Of a stretch of DNA of 64,000 nucleotides, positions 1-13,352 are shown piece by piece; position 1 is the stretch's first letter; each line of letters starts with the position of its first letter. The stretch comes from Welwitschia mirabilis (taxonomy: Eukaryota; Gnetophyta; Gnetopsida; Welwitschiales): positions 185,146,674 to 185,210,673 of the forward strand of contig JBOZIK010000001.1 of assembly GCA_051453625.1 (NCBI GenBank), written 5' to 3'. The position numbers were made by a program, and so were the translations under genes. The notes under the pieces are model-generated. The model searched no databases. It had not been told where the DNA came from and saw only the letters and a list, made by a program, of their open reading frames with translations.

Positions 1-1505
1 ATTAATCCGTATAAGTTGAATTTTATAGGCTAAATCTCAACTTTAATAATGGACTTTTTTAGGCTTAGTATCAACCTCAGAAAGTAATGGATGTGATGTA
101 ATGCAGTCTTAGTAGCTCAGATATCACAGGTTCCATATTAGTATAATGGATTAATCTCTTCTCTTATGGAATATAATGATGAAGCCCTTTGATCTGATTC
201 TGAGTGAAGTTCTTTTACCAAGAATAGATCTCCTCAGTTAGATATGAATCAATAAAAAGATGTTCTAATGAAATATACCACTTGATCTTTTAGATCCATA
301 ATGAATATACCAATTTAGAAAAGTGCCAAAATATCTCTAGGTCATCTCTTGCCTAGCTATTTATAATGAAGGGATACTACGATTTAATACAATTGAATTG
401 CACCTCCAACGACTATAAATAGCTAGGTAATGGCTAGGCAATGGATACATAACATTTACAAGATTTATGTTTCTGTACCGTCTGATCGATCTCGTAAAAA
501 TCCGATCGAACCCATGAGAACTTAATCGACCCCATCTTAGGTCTAGTTAACCCCTTGTGTCTCGGTCTGGAACTATGAACTGTGAGTTTCTTAGATCTGG
601 TTGATCCAATGAAAGATCCGGTTAATCCCTTTCCTCTCAGTCTGGGGCTTAACTGTCAGCTTCTCAAATTCAGGTGATCCCATGAATATCTGGTTGACCT
701 CTTTCCATTTGGTTCAGGGATACTAGCTCTTAAGATCACAAGTCTAATCGACCCCTTCATAATCTTGTTGACCCCTTTGGATTCAGTTCATTTCTTTGCA
801 TCTACTTTAGGTGCAGTCAACCCCTTTAGGATCTGGTTGACTCCTACTAGAGATAAACATAACTGAGTAGTTTCTTTCCTACATTTTGATTCAAATCTTT
901 TACCTGCATAACTCAAACTCAACTGCACACAATATCTAACAAATTTACACTATATTAAAGAAATTAGTTTGACATCAATTGGCAAATATAACCTAACATT
1001 TATAACTTTAATTCGTCATTCTTTCAAATTTGTTTAAGAAATTAGGATTATCATAAATATAGTTAACATAATGATCATCTAGGAATTGGGGTTATAGTTA
1101 ACCTTATGAATACTTTAGAACTATCCCAAATCAACATCTAGGATTGTGAAGGTGCTAGGATTATCATTTGTATAATCTTTATAATTATTAAGATTAATAT
1201 GAATGTGATTTAGTATATATTTAGAAAATAAAAATTCATGACTATTAAGAGAAATGAGTAAATTTATCTTATCTAGAAGTTAGAGTTATCTTGGAATTTA
1301 GTATTATTAAGGATATAATTGATTTTTCTCAGTGTTTAGAATTATTAGGAATATAATTAACTTTATATCTACTAGGAATTAAGGTTACTATGGTTATAAC
1401 TAACTTTATGATTATTAAGAAGAAAGTTTATTAAAGATGTAATTATATTTATATTCCTATAAAGTTATAAATGCTTAACATAAGTATTATTTAAGTTAAC
1501 CTAGA
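1..1505. other. Decayed repeat DNA, no gene seen
   Basis: Apart from the minisatellite, this stretch is AT-rich with stops in all frames. If the primer binding site at 1,506 belongs to a minus-strand copia element, this would be its 5' internal leader. No gag homology was recognised. Confidence 0.4.
498..860. repeat. Degenerate minisatellite with 20-bp period (GGTTGACCCC type)
   Basis: Units such as ACTTAATCGACCCCATCTTA, GGTCTAGTTAACCCCTTGTG and ATCTTGTTGACCCCTTTGGA follow each other at 20 or 21 bp. They come in groups of two or three separated by spacers containing TCAGTCTGG or similar. The approximate consensus is GATCTGGTTGACCCCTTTGG. Variation between units is largely C/T and G/A. No coding frame is kept, because 20 is not a multiple of 3. 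Confidence 0.7.
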
Positions 1506-1517
1506 GCTTTGATACCA
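1506..1517 (-). mobile_element. Copia-type primer binding site (tRNA-iMet) on the minus strand
   Basis: The plus strand reads GCTTTGATACCA. This is the complement of the plant initiator-Met primer site TGGTATCAGAGC with one C>T change. In this orientation the LTR would start just to the right and the internal region would lie to the left. The LTR boundary and partner were not identified. Confidence 0.55.
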
Positions 1518-4500
1518 ATTTATAATGGGCAACCTTATCTTACCCTAATTAAGTACTTATTTTTTCTTTTTTTCTTTTTTATACCTTCATTCTTTAATAT
1601 TATTACTAAGTAGGCATAGAGAAATCTAGGATATAATTTTAATTATTTTGTTATTAGAATTTTTTTATTTTGAGAAAAATAAATGATATTGTTATTATAT
1701 ATTTATCTATAATTAATTCTTAAGTTATTTTAGTTTATAGATAATAGCAATGTAAGTTTATGTCCTTCATTTATTTCTAGTTTTTGTCACATGAAAGATA
1801 TCTTGTAAATAGTTGAGGAGATGTAAACTTATTATAAACATAAATGGATAAGTTTAAAGATAATACCTAACTAATATAATAAGAGGTTTCAACTCCCATT
1901 AATAGCATTCTAACTCCATATCCATCCACCCTCCAGATATGAGTTAGTTCTATTTTAAGTTTTAAACTATATAAACATGATTAGGCTCAACTCTATAGGC
2001 TTATCATTCAACTTGATATACTCAAAATACTAGGGGTAGGTAGTGCATGAGATTTATAAATGCTTAAAAATAATCCTTGCAACCTTGAAATATCTCTAGA
2101 TGGTGCAATATAATCTAATAATGGTAACAGCTCAAGATATTAAGTTGAAGTAAGTTCATACATGGATAGGATAGAAGAGTAGTGATCAAATCAACTTTGA
2201 GAAGGGTATTATTAAAAACAGGAAAAAAAGAAAAAAAAAAGTAATGTAATCCACCTTTGTAATGAACTCCAACTATGGGAATGATCATTATTGGAATTAT
2301 CATGATTTAGTTTTATTCAATGAATACACCACACAAATTCATGCATAAAATTCTAACTAATATGATATTTAATGGATTATTTATTTAGTTACAATAATTC
2401 TAATCATCATTAAGTTCTTTTTATAAAAACAATCATAAAAGAGAAAATAAGCGTACCAAAGCATCTTTATTTCAAGATTACATTAATGAAAATCTATATA
2501 AAGAAAATATTTTTTTCTTTTCTTTCTTTTAATTATAATAATAAAATTTAAAATGTATCAAGTCACATCTTAATAATGTACTTAAAGAAATTGATCTATA
2601 CCTAGAGCTATGCTAATCCTAGAAGCATTTTCCCATGCTCATATAATAAGATCCATTAAGTAAAAAAGATAAACAAAAGAAGTATAGTTCAAGAATAATT
2701 GTTAAGATACAACTCTTTATTGAAGGCTTATATGGCTATATTATAAGTCATGAAAATAAGTGATAAAACAAAGACTTTTTATGTTACTTAAAAAACTAAG
2801 GTAAAAATGCTTACAAGCATGCACATTCAAAGTAATACAAAGGAAAAAGGTAAAAGAGGTTTTTTTTTAATTAATAAAATATTATTTCTAAGTAATGTAA
2901 CTTAAGGCTACCAATAGAAATTTATTTTATATACTTGAATTCCCTATAAAATTTCATCTAAAATTTCTATAATTTAAAATATTAATTATAACTTTTGGGG
3001 CTTTTAAGGAGATGTAAAATGAAAATTTTCACGATTAATTAATTATGAAAAATAAATTATAGTAAACTTTCATAGAGTAATTCATTATGCAATTCTTAGA
3101 AACTAAATTAATCTATCTTGGAATTCTAGAAACATTATGTCTATGGCTATGATTTAAGGTTAAAAAATATAAAACTTCCTAAAATTATAATCTTATTATA
3201 CTATACTAAAATGATCATAACATTTTAAAAATCTTTGAGTTTTTAAATGATTCACGATGTTTTGAAAAGATTATTTAATTCTTTACAAGTTGAGATGCTC
3301 AAGTTTATAGGTATCTGAACTATTAGTTACATGAATGTAAATTAATTGCTTACTATTGTTTGCATTTATTTTCTAATATATTTTAACAAATAAATTTCTT
3401 AATAATTATTGCATATCAAAAAATTACTATTTTAAATTTCACATTCATAACCTAATCCTAGAATTAAAAAAAAAAAAAAGAAAAAAATCACTAATTTATA
3501 CATATTAATTAATGATCTATGATGTTTTTATCATATGCTTATATTCTGGAAATGTAACTTTTGCTAAAAGAAAATATAGTAGAGATTAAATCAATAAAAT
3601 AATAAATGTTTAAAGGAAATAGAATCAATTTATAAAAGCACTTACAATGAGCCTTAATATTACCATGAAGAAGTACTAGCCTAAAAGAGATTTTTAGGCT
3701 TACACTTTGCCCCTAATAATATGGACTTAGTGCATAATAAATGAAAAATATATTGTTGTGTATAATAATAGAAAATAAACATGGATCTCTAAGTCTATGA
3801 TGAATCTTCAAAGTGGTTAATGATCTATAATCATCCATTAGTAACCTCTATCACTAAGCATAAGAGACATGTTATATATCCTCACTTCTTGGTTAGAGCC
3901 AATGAGATGTAATAATATAATTTTATGATACATTACAAATAATAATTTAATATAATATTACATCATTTTACTTAAATATTAAAAGAGACCATATGGATAA
4001 CATGAGAAAAGAGTTTACTTGAAAAGATTATAAGTTCTTGATAGTTAAAGATTGACAAAGATCCAAGCTCAAGAGTTATTAGCTCCAAGATTCCAAGCTC
4101 CAAGGTCCGTAAGCAAGAGAATGAAAGAAAGAGAGAGAAACAAGGACATAAACTTGCATGCTTTTTTTTAAGAAACAAAAGATCTCTATATATAAATTAA
4201 TAAAAAGCACATAGTTCAAGATCATAAGATCACATGATTTATCATTGATAAGTAGGATACGTAATAAGTGACATTGGAGTATAAAAAGAAGAATCATATT
4301 TATGACTCATGCACTTAACTAGGATGAGATTTTCTTACTTTCATTAACAAGATTAATTACATGCATCATTTATTCATGTTAGCTCCTTCTTAATCCTTCA
4401 TAGGCTCATAAGTAAGTTTAATTCATCCAAGACATGAATCAAAAGAATAAATGCACAAATCGCAAAATTGTTATTTAGCATAATGAGACAAACATTTCAA

Positions 4501-7500
4501 TTCCAATAAATAATCTATGAATCAAGTGTCCTTCTACATCTCAAGAAAATAAAAGTTATGTAAAAGTAAATTTACTCATTTATTATTTTTTGTTCTTTAT
4601 AATAGTGCATGTGCTTGTTTACATGATCATTTATTTCATAATGTGTAAGATCTATCAATCACATAACACAAGGCAAAAAAATGTTCATTCATAATATAGT
4701 GCATCTATAACATTTACCAATAATTTAATGAGTAAATAAGATGTAAAATATATTAGTATGCTCTCTTGAAATTTTAATTTATTAGTTTTATCATGTGATT
4801 TTAATTCCCTACATGATTGGTTTATCTAATTTTAAATACTTTGATAGATTTCCTCATAGACCTTCTAACATAATTATTATCATTTTCACGATAAATAATA
4901 AAAAATAGAAACTAAGGTTAATTTACAATGCCATCTTATTTTGATAATGCTTTTAAGGAAGATTAATTCATCATCTGATTATAAGCTGAATATGCTTAAT
5001 ATTCAAGTAAATAAGGTTTATAAAATATGGGATATGACATGAGACATCATCATTTGCTCTCTTTACATATGCATCCAGACTATGTCCAAGGCTTTAAGGC
5101 TTAACACACTAGGATCATTACCTACATGTAGGAATAAAATATAGCTATCGAGATCTTAAAGAATCCAAAACCTTGAGAGGTCCCAAGTTGCAAGGTTTAA
5201 ATAAATCCATTAGCATTAGCTGAGAATTCTTAGGTAGCACACGTCTAATTATAGAGGTTTCATGTAGAATGAATTTCATTCCTTTTTGAAGCTCCTCGCT
5301 ATTGTAGTCTTTTTTAATAGTTTTACCTTATTTTATCTATCTAGTATATCTCATCCATTGGGACAATGTTATTTTGTATCTAAATAGCTAATATCACTTA
5401 TTCTAATCCTTTAGTACTCCTTCATGGGGAGAGAGATATCTTATTCTCAGCTGATCTGTATTACTTTTTAGAAGCTGGATCCATCTTTAATTATGTATAT
5501 TTTAATAAGAGAAGCAACCATTTTTTAAAAATAAAAAAGAGAATGCAAAAAATGAAGTGAAATAAATTTTCAATATAAAATTTTATAGTAAAGTCCTATA
5601 TTCATAATTTAAACAAGGATGATAGGAATATTATGGAAAGGATTAAGGAGAAGATTGTAATTCATGAATGAAGTAACATGAAAATAGTACTCATATGTTT
5701 AGGCACAATTCATATGATAAGAAGAAATTAAGATTATAAATCAAAACATCAAATATTAAATAAGAGAAAAAAACTACAAAATCGCTAAATATATATGATG
5801 GGATACGAACACATTAATTCATAAGTTTAAAACTTGTAAAACAAACCTTCATAAGTTAAATTTAGAAAAGAGATCAAACAAATGAAAATCTAGGTTATTA
5901 AAAAGAAACTTATAGTTCTAAATGAGATAATAATAATTCTTAGTAAAAAGGTTATTTCTAAACTTTATAAAGATAAGAAATATGGTGGTGGAAATAATAT
6001 AATAGTGAGAAAAAAAAGCTTAAATTTAAAAATGTACAAGCGATCTTAGAAAAGGTAAAAAATTTAAAATAAGGGCTATTTGGTAAATTCAAAATTTTTA
6101 ACATTTAAGTAATAAATATGCCAAGTATTCTTTACCTAAGAAGCTATAAAATTGTTTATGACCTTTGCAAATAGAATTAATGCAAACTTATCAAAGATAT
6201 TAAGTAAACAAAGAAATAAATTAAAACTCATTACTCCATAACTTAGTTATACAAGTAAATAACCTAGAAACTCAATTTCATATTTCAATTTTATAGTGGA
6301 ATGTTGAAATACATTCTTATTAGTACAAATTTGAAATAAACTTAATTAAGGAATATATCCAAAAATTTTACATAACTCCATAATATATTTATGCTTTTGT
6401 AACCAAAGTATATAAGATAATTAATTAAGGAATTTAATACATATACTTTTTAATAAAAGAAAAAGATCTTTTATCAATGAATTTAGAACCTATTGATACA
6501 ACTCTAGTTAGAAAAATAATTAATAAATTAATCTATCCTAATCAATTACCTTGCTACTAACATTAGGAAACCTTAATCTTGAGAGGTCTTAGATTTAAAT
6601 CTTCCCATTGGCAGTGGAGTATATTTAAAGTTCAAAATCCCATGCTAGAGAGATAGAATAGTTGAATTTTCCATAGGCTTAACTCCTACTATGCATTTTG
6701 TATCACAACTTACCTACATAATCATCACCCTTTGAAAAAATTAATAAATTAATATATTTAATTAATATACCTAATATACCTTTATAATTAATTCACTTTC
6801 CAAAAAAATTCCTAAAATATACTAATATTTATAAAGTAGTTAAAAGAATCATTTTAATTTAACTAAGAGCATACTTAAGTACTTTGTCAAAATAAAGAAC
6901 ATGGATTTAATACATATCAAACAAAAATAATTTATTATTAGATACATTAATGTTGACTAGGAAAGATATCTTGATAAACTAGAGTATCTAATTTAATCCA
7001 CAAAATAAAAATAGAAAAATAAAAAGAAACTTATCATAAACAATAAAAGAGTAGTATTCAAATTTAATATGATTATGCAAAATCCTAAATCACATGGTTG
7101 AAAACCTCAAGAATTGATACCGATAATCTGGCATGATCAGAGTCCAACCAAATCCATCAAAAACCTTATTTTTTTTGAGAAGTCTAATCACATTAAAATA
7201 AAAAAATTACATCTTTCATATATTTACTAAAGTATTTATTTCTTTAGTATAAAGAAGCACTATATAATACATTCTTGGTGAACTCATAAAAGCTATTGAG
7301 AAATAAACCTTGAATCATTTGAAAGTTAACTAGGATTAGTAATTAACTTAATGATCAAGTAAATTTTAAAGAAAAGTGTTAGAAAGTGAGAAAAATCAAT
7401 AGGTATGAAACTTCATAATGGGGTGATAACAAATCTTCATAATGTGTAATAACTTCATAAATAAATTGGGTATATACTATATTCATGAAAATATAAAACT

Positions 7501-8850
7501 TGATATTTTATTTACAAAAGATAAAAGGAAAAAAAATTTCTAAGCAATATTGAAAATGCTCTAAATAGTTAATAAAGAAACAAAAATACTTACTTCATAA
7601 AAAATTTATATTCTAACTTAACTAAATAAATACAAAATAGTTATAGTAACTTAAGTAACTAAACTAATACAACAATGGGGATATAAACATTTTTATAACT
7701 AATCATAATATTAGCATTTAGATGTTTGAATAAAGAATGATATATAAATACCAAGCATAATTAAGGTACACATTAGTTAATTACAACATTAAAAGTATTC
7801 AACACAATTAAGTGCAAACCTCAATACAAGTAAACTGAGCATAAGTCAATCACATTCAAACAAGTTAGTAATTATACAATTAGTTGTGAATCAACCTTAA
7901 GAGCATAATAATATTCAAGGAAAAAGTACTTTCATCTTTTGGAAGGTAGGTGAAATTTTGCAATTTTATTTATTTACTTATTTTCATTTTATATTAAACA
8001 TTATTCTATAACATGATTAAATTAGATCTCTATTAAACATATAATGCTTTGGCATCTAACATATTAGACACTTAGTTGTTTAATGTATTAGAGGTTTAAG
8101 CATTTTATCTATGTTGTATACATTGGCATTTAATGTACATTGGCATTTAATATCATGTTAAACTCCTAATCATCTGATATTTTAAATTGATTCTTAATTA
8201 AAAGCAAATTGAAACATTACAAATGCAAATAATGTAAAGATGTTACAAAAACCTTAGGTATCCAATTCTTTCACATATGGACTAGACTACTTTAATAAAA
8301 TTATAAAATAATATATCTTCATCATATTAGTTGAAATAAATTAAAACTACAAGGGTTTCTAACCCAAAGAAAGCCTAAAATAAAATTTCTTCAAAAAATC
8401 TCTTATAGAAGATCAAGAACAATAAGAATGGCTACGACAACAAGAGTCTTTAGGTTTAATAGTAGCTACTGGGATTCATTCTTTGATATCATATAAGAAA
8501 TTGACATAACTACATGTAATCTAAAATAAAAATAACAAAGAAAACGAGTAAATAAGAAAATAAGTAGATTTTTTAAGTACAATATAAGAAGAGCTATTTT
8601 TTGTTGGATTTAAAAATTCAAATAATTATTCCTTATAGGGCATTATAATAAGGAAACTTTAGGTCTTTAATGTTTATAAAGTAACATTTACAAAATGGTG
8701 TAAAGTAAGCTTAATCCCATAACTTTGGATCCTCTAATATTATTTTATGGAATAAAATCCTTTAACTAGCTTAGACATGTGTTATTTATATATGTAACAT
8801 TTGGCTGAGTGATATCTATGAATAATGCATTATAGATAAAAGTATAATAC
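1518..8850. other. AT-rich decayed repeat DNA, no gene seen
   Basis: All frames are crowded with stops and no conserved motif was found. Small open frames at 2,115-2,303 and 3,972-4,297 look random. Poly-A with a few interruptions lies near 3,466-3,487. The first part may be the LTR of the copia element marked by the primer site at 1,506. Confidence 0.5.
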
Positions 8851-9131
8851 TTGACCAATAATAACTATTATTGACCATTTATATTGACCTTAAATCATGG
8901 TGATGTAGATTATTTACCAAATAATCAACATTAACTTTTACCTAATAGTTAATTCTTCTCTCTTAACTGAAAGCTTTTCCTCCTCATGAAAGATAAAAAA
9001 GCGCAAAATTTTAACCAATAGAAAAGTTTAGACTATTTGGTCAAAGGTCAATGTTAACTATGTGATGAAAAATCTATGTTGCCTTGATATAAGGTTAATG
9101 TAAACGATTAACAATCAATCCTATTAGTCAA
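8851..9131. mobile_element. Foldback (long inverted repeat) element 1
   Basis: The arm at 8,851-8,948 and the reverse complement of 9,033-9,131 align over about 98 bp with few gaps. Both begin TTGAC(C/T)AATA and share an AACATTAACTTTTACC / AACATTGACCTTTGACC segment. The loop is about 85 bp. No transposase is present, so this is a MITE-like or foldback element. Differences between the arms are mostly transitions, so it is old. Confidence 0.65.
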
Positions 9132-9950
9132 TGCTTGCATCTAGTACTAATAGATATTACTCATCGAAATGTTAGATATATACATAGTGTATTTTTAAGC
9201 TAGTGGTTATGAGCCATTGATGCAAATGATGAAATATCATTAGGATATCATGAATGTACATTTTCAAATAATGTATTTTATCTCATAGAAATTAAGGAAA
9301 TTATATACAATATAAATGTGTTTATATCAAGAAAAAATTATGAAATAATTTTTTTCATATTTTACAGAGTTAAAGAATAACATTCCTTTGATATGCAATG
9401 ATCTTTTTAGATAATGGACTACTATCATTATGTTCAATGCATATTTTTCATTTGCATTATGGATTTGTTTCATCTTCTGATAAACCTTATTATGCACATT
9501 AAGTGTTATAAATACCCTACATCTTTGAATGAAGAGAAGTCCTTATAATGTGTGGCATATTTTCATAGCTCCAATGTCACTATCTATTAGAGTATTTATC
9601 ATTAGTATTTTATAAGTGGATAACTCATTGGAATCTCTATCTTATGATATTTTCATTGGTATATTAACATATAGCCTTGAATTCTAATCTTATTTTGAAG
9701 CATACTTTAAAATATATTACATAATAGCATATTTATCAATCATAAGTTGGAATCTTGTATTTGCTCTTCTTATAGAATTATTCTATTATGAATGTTCATG
9801 TAGGGATTCAAATTAGTAATTGTTATTGTAGTTCTCCATCAATCATTTTCTATAGTTATTAATTTGGCTTAGTTAATTGTTTTAGTTCCCACACCAACTA
9901 AATGGTAGTATGCAACCAAACACCAGGAAGGGATTATTTCCATGAAAAGA
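9132..9950. other. AT-rich intergenic DNA, nothing recognised
   Basis: No open frame of note, no repeat boundary and no regulatory motif that could be supported. Confidence 0.5.
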
Positions 9951-10171
9951 TGTCATGTTTCAAATTCACTATTTATAAATAAGTATTTTAAGATGCTAAA
10001 TGAGCATGATTAACGAGTTGTTATGAATGGGTGTGATTCAAATATGTAAAACTATGTCCTTTTGTTATTCTACTTAAGCCTATGGTATTAGATAAGGGTG
10101 GATAGACTAGGTGGATGTAACCAATGATGATCTTGGATAATCCCTAAGGATCACCTGAGAGGGACTTAGGT

Positions 10172-10791
10172 NNNNNNNNNNNNNNNNNNNNNNNNNNNNN
10201 NNNNNNNNNNNNNNNNNNNNNNNNNNNNNNNNNNNNNNNNNNNNNNNNNNNNNNNNNNNNNNNNNNNNNNNNNNNNNNNNNNNNNNNNNNNNNNNNNNNN
10301 NNNNNNNNNNNNNNNNNNNNNNNNNNNNNNNNNNNNNNNNNNNNNNNNNNNNNNNNNNNNNNNNNNNNNNNNNNNNNNNNNNNNNNNNNNNNNNNNNNNN
10401 NNNNNNNNNNNNNNNNNNNNNNNNNNNNNNNNNNNNNNNNNNNNNNNNNNNNNNNNNNNNNNNNNNNNNNNNNNNNNNNNNNNNNNNNNNNNNNNNNNNN
10501 NNNNNNNNNNNNNNNNNNNNNNNNNNNNNNNNNNNNNNNNNNNNNNNNNNNNNNNNNNNNNNNNNNNNNNNNNNNNNNNNNNNNNNNNNNNNNNNNNNNN
10601 NNNNNNNNNNNNNNNNNNNNNNNNNNNNNNNNNNNNNNNNNNNNNNNNNNNNNNNNNNNNNNNNNNNNNNNNNNNNNNNNNNNNNNNNNNNNNNNNNNNN
10701 NNNNNNNNNNNNNNNNNNNNNNNNNNNNNNNNNNNNNNNNNNNNNNNNNNNNNNNNNNNNNNNNNNNNNNNNNNNNNNNNNNNNNNNNNNN
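10172..10791. other. Assembly gap (620 N)
   Basis: A run of N covers the rest of the 5' LTR and the expected primer binding site of the gag-only gypsy element. Any open frame called across it is an artefact. Confidence 1.
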
Positions 10792-10924
10792 TATCATCTT
10801 AAAGATCTAAGAAGAATAGAATATAAAGACATAATTTGCCATGTTGTCATGCTTTATCAAATCAAAGGAATCATAGAAATGGATGTCTTCTTTCACTATG
10901 AAATCCATGATGACATCGCACTTC

Positions 10925-11600
10925 ATGAGGATAATGTCACACTTAAGTGTTCAACATTAGCCCGTAACACTTCAAAACCTTTCGCTTGATTCTATCACTG
11001 TCCAGTCTGCTTTAGCCTCCTTTAAAGGCTTCAATGTTACACTTGGTTTTGTGACACTCCAGCACCTTCCTTTTGATTGCAGAGATTTTTACCCTACTTT
11101 GGTCTACATTGTGAGGAAGGTTTAATACCATAATTATTTTCAATGTTGTACTTGAGTACCTCATATTTCACTTGGTCCCATGACATTCCAACACCTTTAA
11201 TTTGACTCTAACACCTCCTACAAGGCTCTGGCACCTCAATTTTTACTCTCAAATTGTTCTTGGAATAAGGCTCGATGTCACACTTAAGTGTCTGACATTG
11301 TACTTGGATTCTCGATAATGCACTTAAGTGATCGACATTGCACTTGCATCTGCAAGCTTCTAGCACATCCTATTCACCCTTGGAATAGCCCACACTACCT
11401 TAGCAACATCATATTTAAGTACTTAATGTTGTACTTAACCTCATGAGGCCTCAGCACCTCTCGTCAACTCTGATGCTTATTATCTCCCCTGTCCTTACTC
11501 TGTAAACATGTAACACTTGTGTGTCTAATATTATACTTGGATGTCTGATGTTGCACTTGGATACCAACATCGCTCTTAATTATAACACATGCATATCATC
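10925..11600. repeat. Degenerate minisatellite with 20-bp period (CACTTGAGTGTCTGACATTG type)
   Basis: At 11,283-11,362 four consecutive 20-bp units occur, including CACTTAAGTGTCTGACATTG and CACTTAAGTGATCGACATTG. Similar pairs or triplets occur near 10,930, 11,035, 11,140, 11,411 and 11,515, often followed by a CAGCACCT-like tail. The array lies inside the gag-only gypsy element, between the 5' LTR and gag. The same period and grouped layout occur at 498-860 with a different unit. Confidence 0.65.
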
Positions 11601-12138
11601 CAACATTATAGTTAAGGTACTTACTAACACACATCCTTGACAGTTATTACAAATGAAACCCACATCACCAAGGGTTATTCTGATAATTACTAATAACCCT
11701 TCTAACTATTTTTTCTAATCACTATTTAGTTACAGATACCTAACTCTTTCAGGAGCACTACAAAAGGGTATAATGCCACTATTAAAAGGGGCAAATTACT
11801 CTTAAAATAAAAATAGAAAAAGAAGAGGTACATCAGTTCAAAAGGACATTGAACCAACTGGTACATCATGGAACACAGAGTAAATGGATGAATGGATGAA
11901 ATATAAACCCAACTTGACCACATTCATTCATAAGATAAACTCCTTGCCAATAGGATCAACAACCATCTCTCTCACATGGAAGAAAAACCAATAAAACAAA
12001 ACCTTAGGGGATCCTAAAAACAACCATCTACTCCAACTAGTGTACTCAACCTTTAGAACATTAAAATGAGACTACTAAACACAAAGGTAAATCTTCAAGA
12101 TTTCCTATTCAATCAAACAAATAATTACAACATAAACG

Positions 12139-12720
12139 AATGGAAAGGAGAGGAAATCGCTAAGATGATGTTTCCTAAAACATATGAAGATAAAGTAAGA
12201 ATAAGTGAAGAAGCCACTTCCTAGATTCCATAGATAGAAAATTACTTTGACCTTCAAAATTTTCCACTAGGATGAAGACACAAATATGCCACTACCTTTT
12301 TGGTAGAAATGCATAGGAATGGTGGTCCATATGCTAAAAATAAATTCATCCCTAAAGACTTCATAGAAGATCAAATGATGGAATTTTAATGCCTCTATAT
12401 AGGAAAACACCTACTTGATGAATACTAGTTTGAATTCCAATGCCTACTGAAATACCAAAATAATTTCTCTAAAAAGTAGTTGATTAATAACTTCATTAGT
12501 ACCTTACCACCTAAACTCAAAAGCATCCTTTGCACTTTGAAAATCAAATCAACTAAAGATGCCTCTTGAAAGATAAAGCACTATCTTCAAGGATAGGATA
12601 CTTGATGGAATGAGCACTATAACTCCTAAGTAGGCAAATCTAGCCTGAAAAGGTTTTAGATACCAGAAGTAAATAATTAAAAAATAAGAATGTAAAGGAA
12701 GTACTTATTCAATGGATCCA
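12139..12720 (+). pseudogene. Retrotransposon gag relic (gypsy type)
   Basis: Read in one main frame with several stops, this resembles a plant gypsy capsid: EEIAKMMFPKTYEDKV, then ENYFDLQNFPLG, then KYATTFL, KFIPKDF and, later, NNFISTLPPKLKS. The spacing fits the Retrotrans_gag domain (an EYF helix, an ATTFL helix, FIP, and a final ...F...LP). The tryptophans expected after ATTFL are missing. Several in-frame stops are TAG or TGA where Trp or Gln would fit. Confidence 0.55.
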
Positions 12721-12960
12721 TTGTAATCAACAAATTTGGGAAAATAGGAAGTACATGTAAGAGACTTTTTTCAAACTTTTTAATAAAATATGATATATTA
12801 TTTTTCCATGTGCTAGTGTTTCTCTTAATGTATAATATTTATCCTTTTCTTATATTATGTAAATAATTTAGAAAATAATCTAATGAGCATGCCTTCAAGG
12901 ATAATGTAAGAAGAGAAGAAACCATACTCGAGGATAAACACAATAATTAAGGGAAGGGAA

Positions 12961-13352
12961 TGTAATATTCCAAATCCACTATTTATAAAGAAGTGTGTTA
13001 AGATGCTAAATGAGCATGATTAATAAGTTTTTATGAATGGGTTTGACCCAAATATATAAAACTGTGTTCTTTTATTATGCTATTTAAACCTATGGAATTA
13101 GGTGGGGATGAATAGACTGGGTGGACGTAACTGACAACCACCACCTTGGCTAATCCCTAAGGGTCCCATAAGGGGACTCAAGTCGTAGTCCATATCTTTA
13201 CCTTTGACCACTAGTCCAAAACTGTTGGCTAATGATAAAGAATGTAATCTACTGCTATCAATAATAAAGTCCACCTTTTCTAAAATTATTCCTTATAATA
13301 CTTATATGTTCATGTTTATAAAAAAATGATCTTAAAATGGCAAAATGTAACA
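12961..13352 (+). repeat. 3' LTR of the gag-only gypsy element
   Basis: The LTR is about 392 bp, beginning TGTAATATTCC next to the polypurine tract and ending ...ATGTAACA. Its first 210 bp align to 9,951-10,171, and many of the differences are C/T or G/A. Confidence 0.65.

Larger units (their letters stand above)
9951..13352 (+). mobile_element. Gag-only Ty3/gypsy-like LTR element, decayed
   Basis: A direct repeat pair marks the LTRs: 9,951-10,171 (then lost in the gap) and 12,961-13,352. Both start TGT(A/C)AT and share TAAGATGCTAAATGAGCATG and CTATTTATAAA. The 3' copy is preceded by a purine tract, GGGAAGGGAA (12,951-12,960), a good polypurine tract. The start resembles the TGTAACATCCC typical of plant gypsy LTRs. 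The internal part has a gag relic but no recognisable protease, reverse transcriptase or integrase before the 3' LTR, so it is non-autonomous or deleted. No clear target-site duplication was found. Confidence 0.7.

Noticed and set aside
498-860. CRISPR-like array
   Set aside because: Units are degenerate and directly adjacent without unique spacers, and the DNA is plant nuclear.
10144-10797. Long open frame of 217 codons
   Set aside because: Almost entirely N bases from an assembly gap. The same holds for the frames at 39,541-40,635 and 59,615-60,280.
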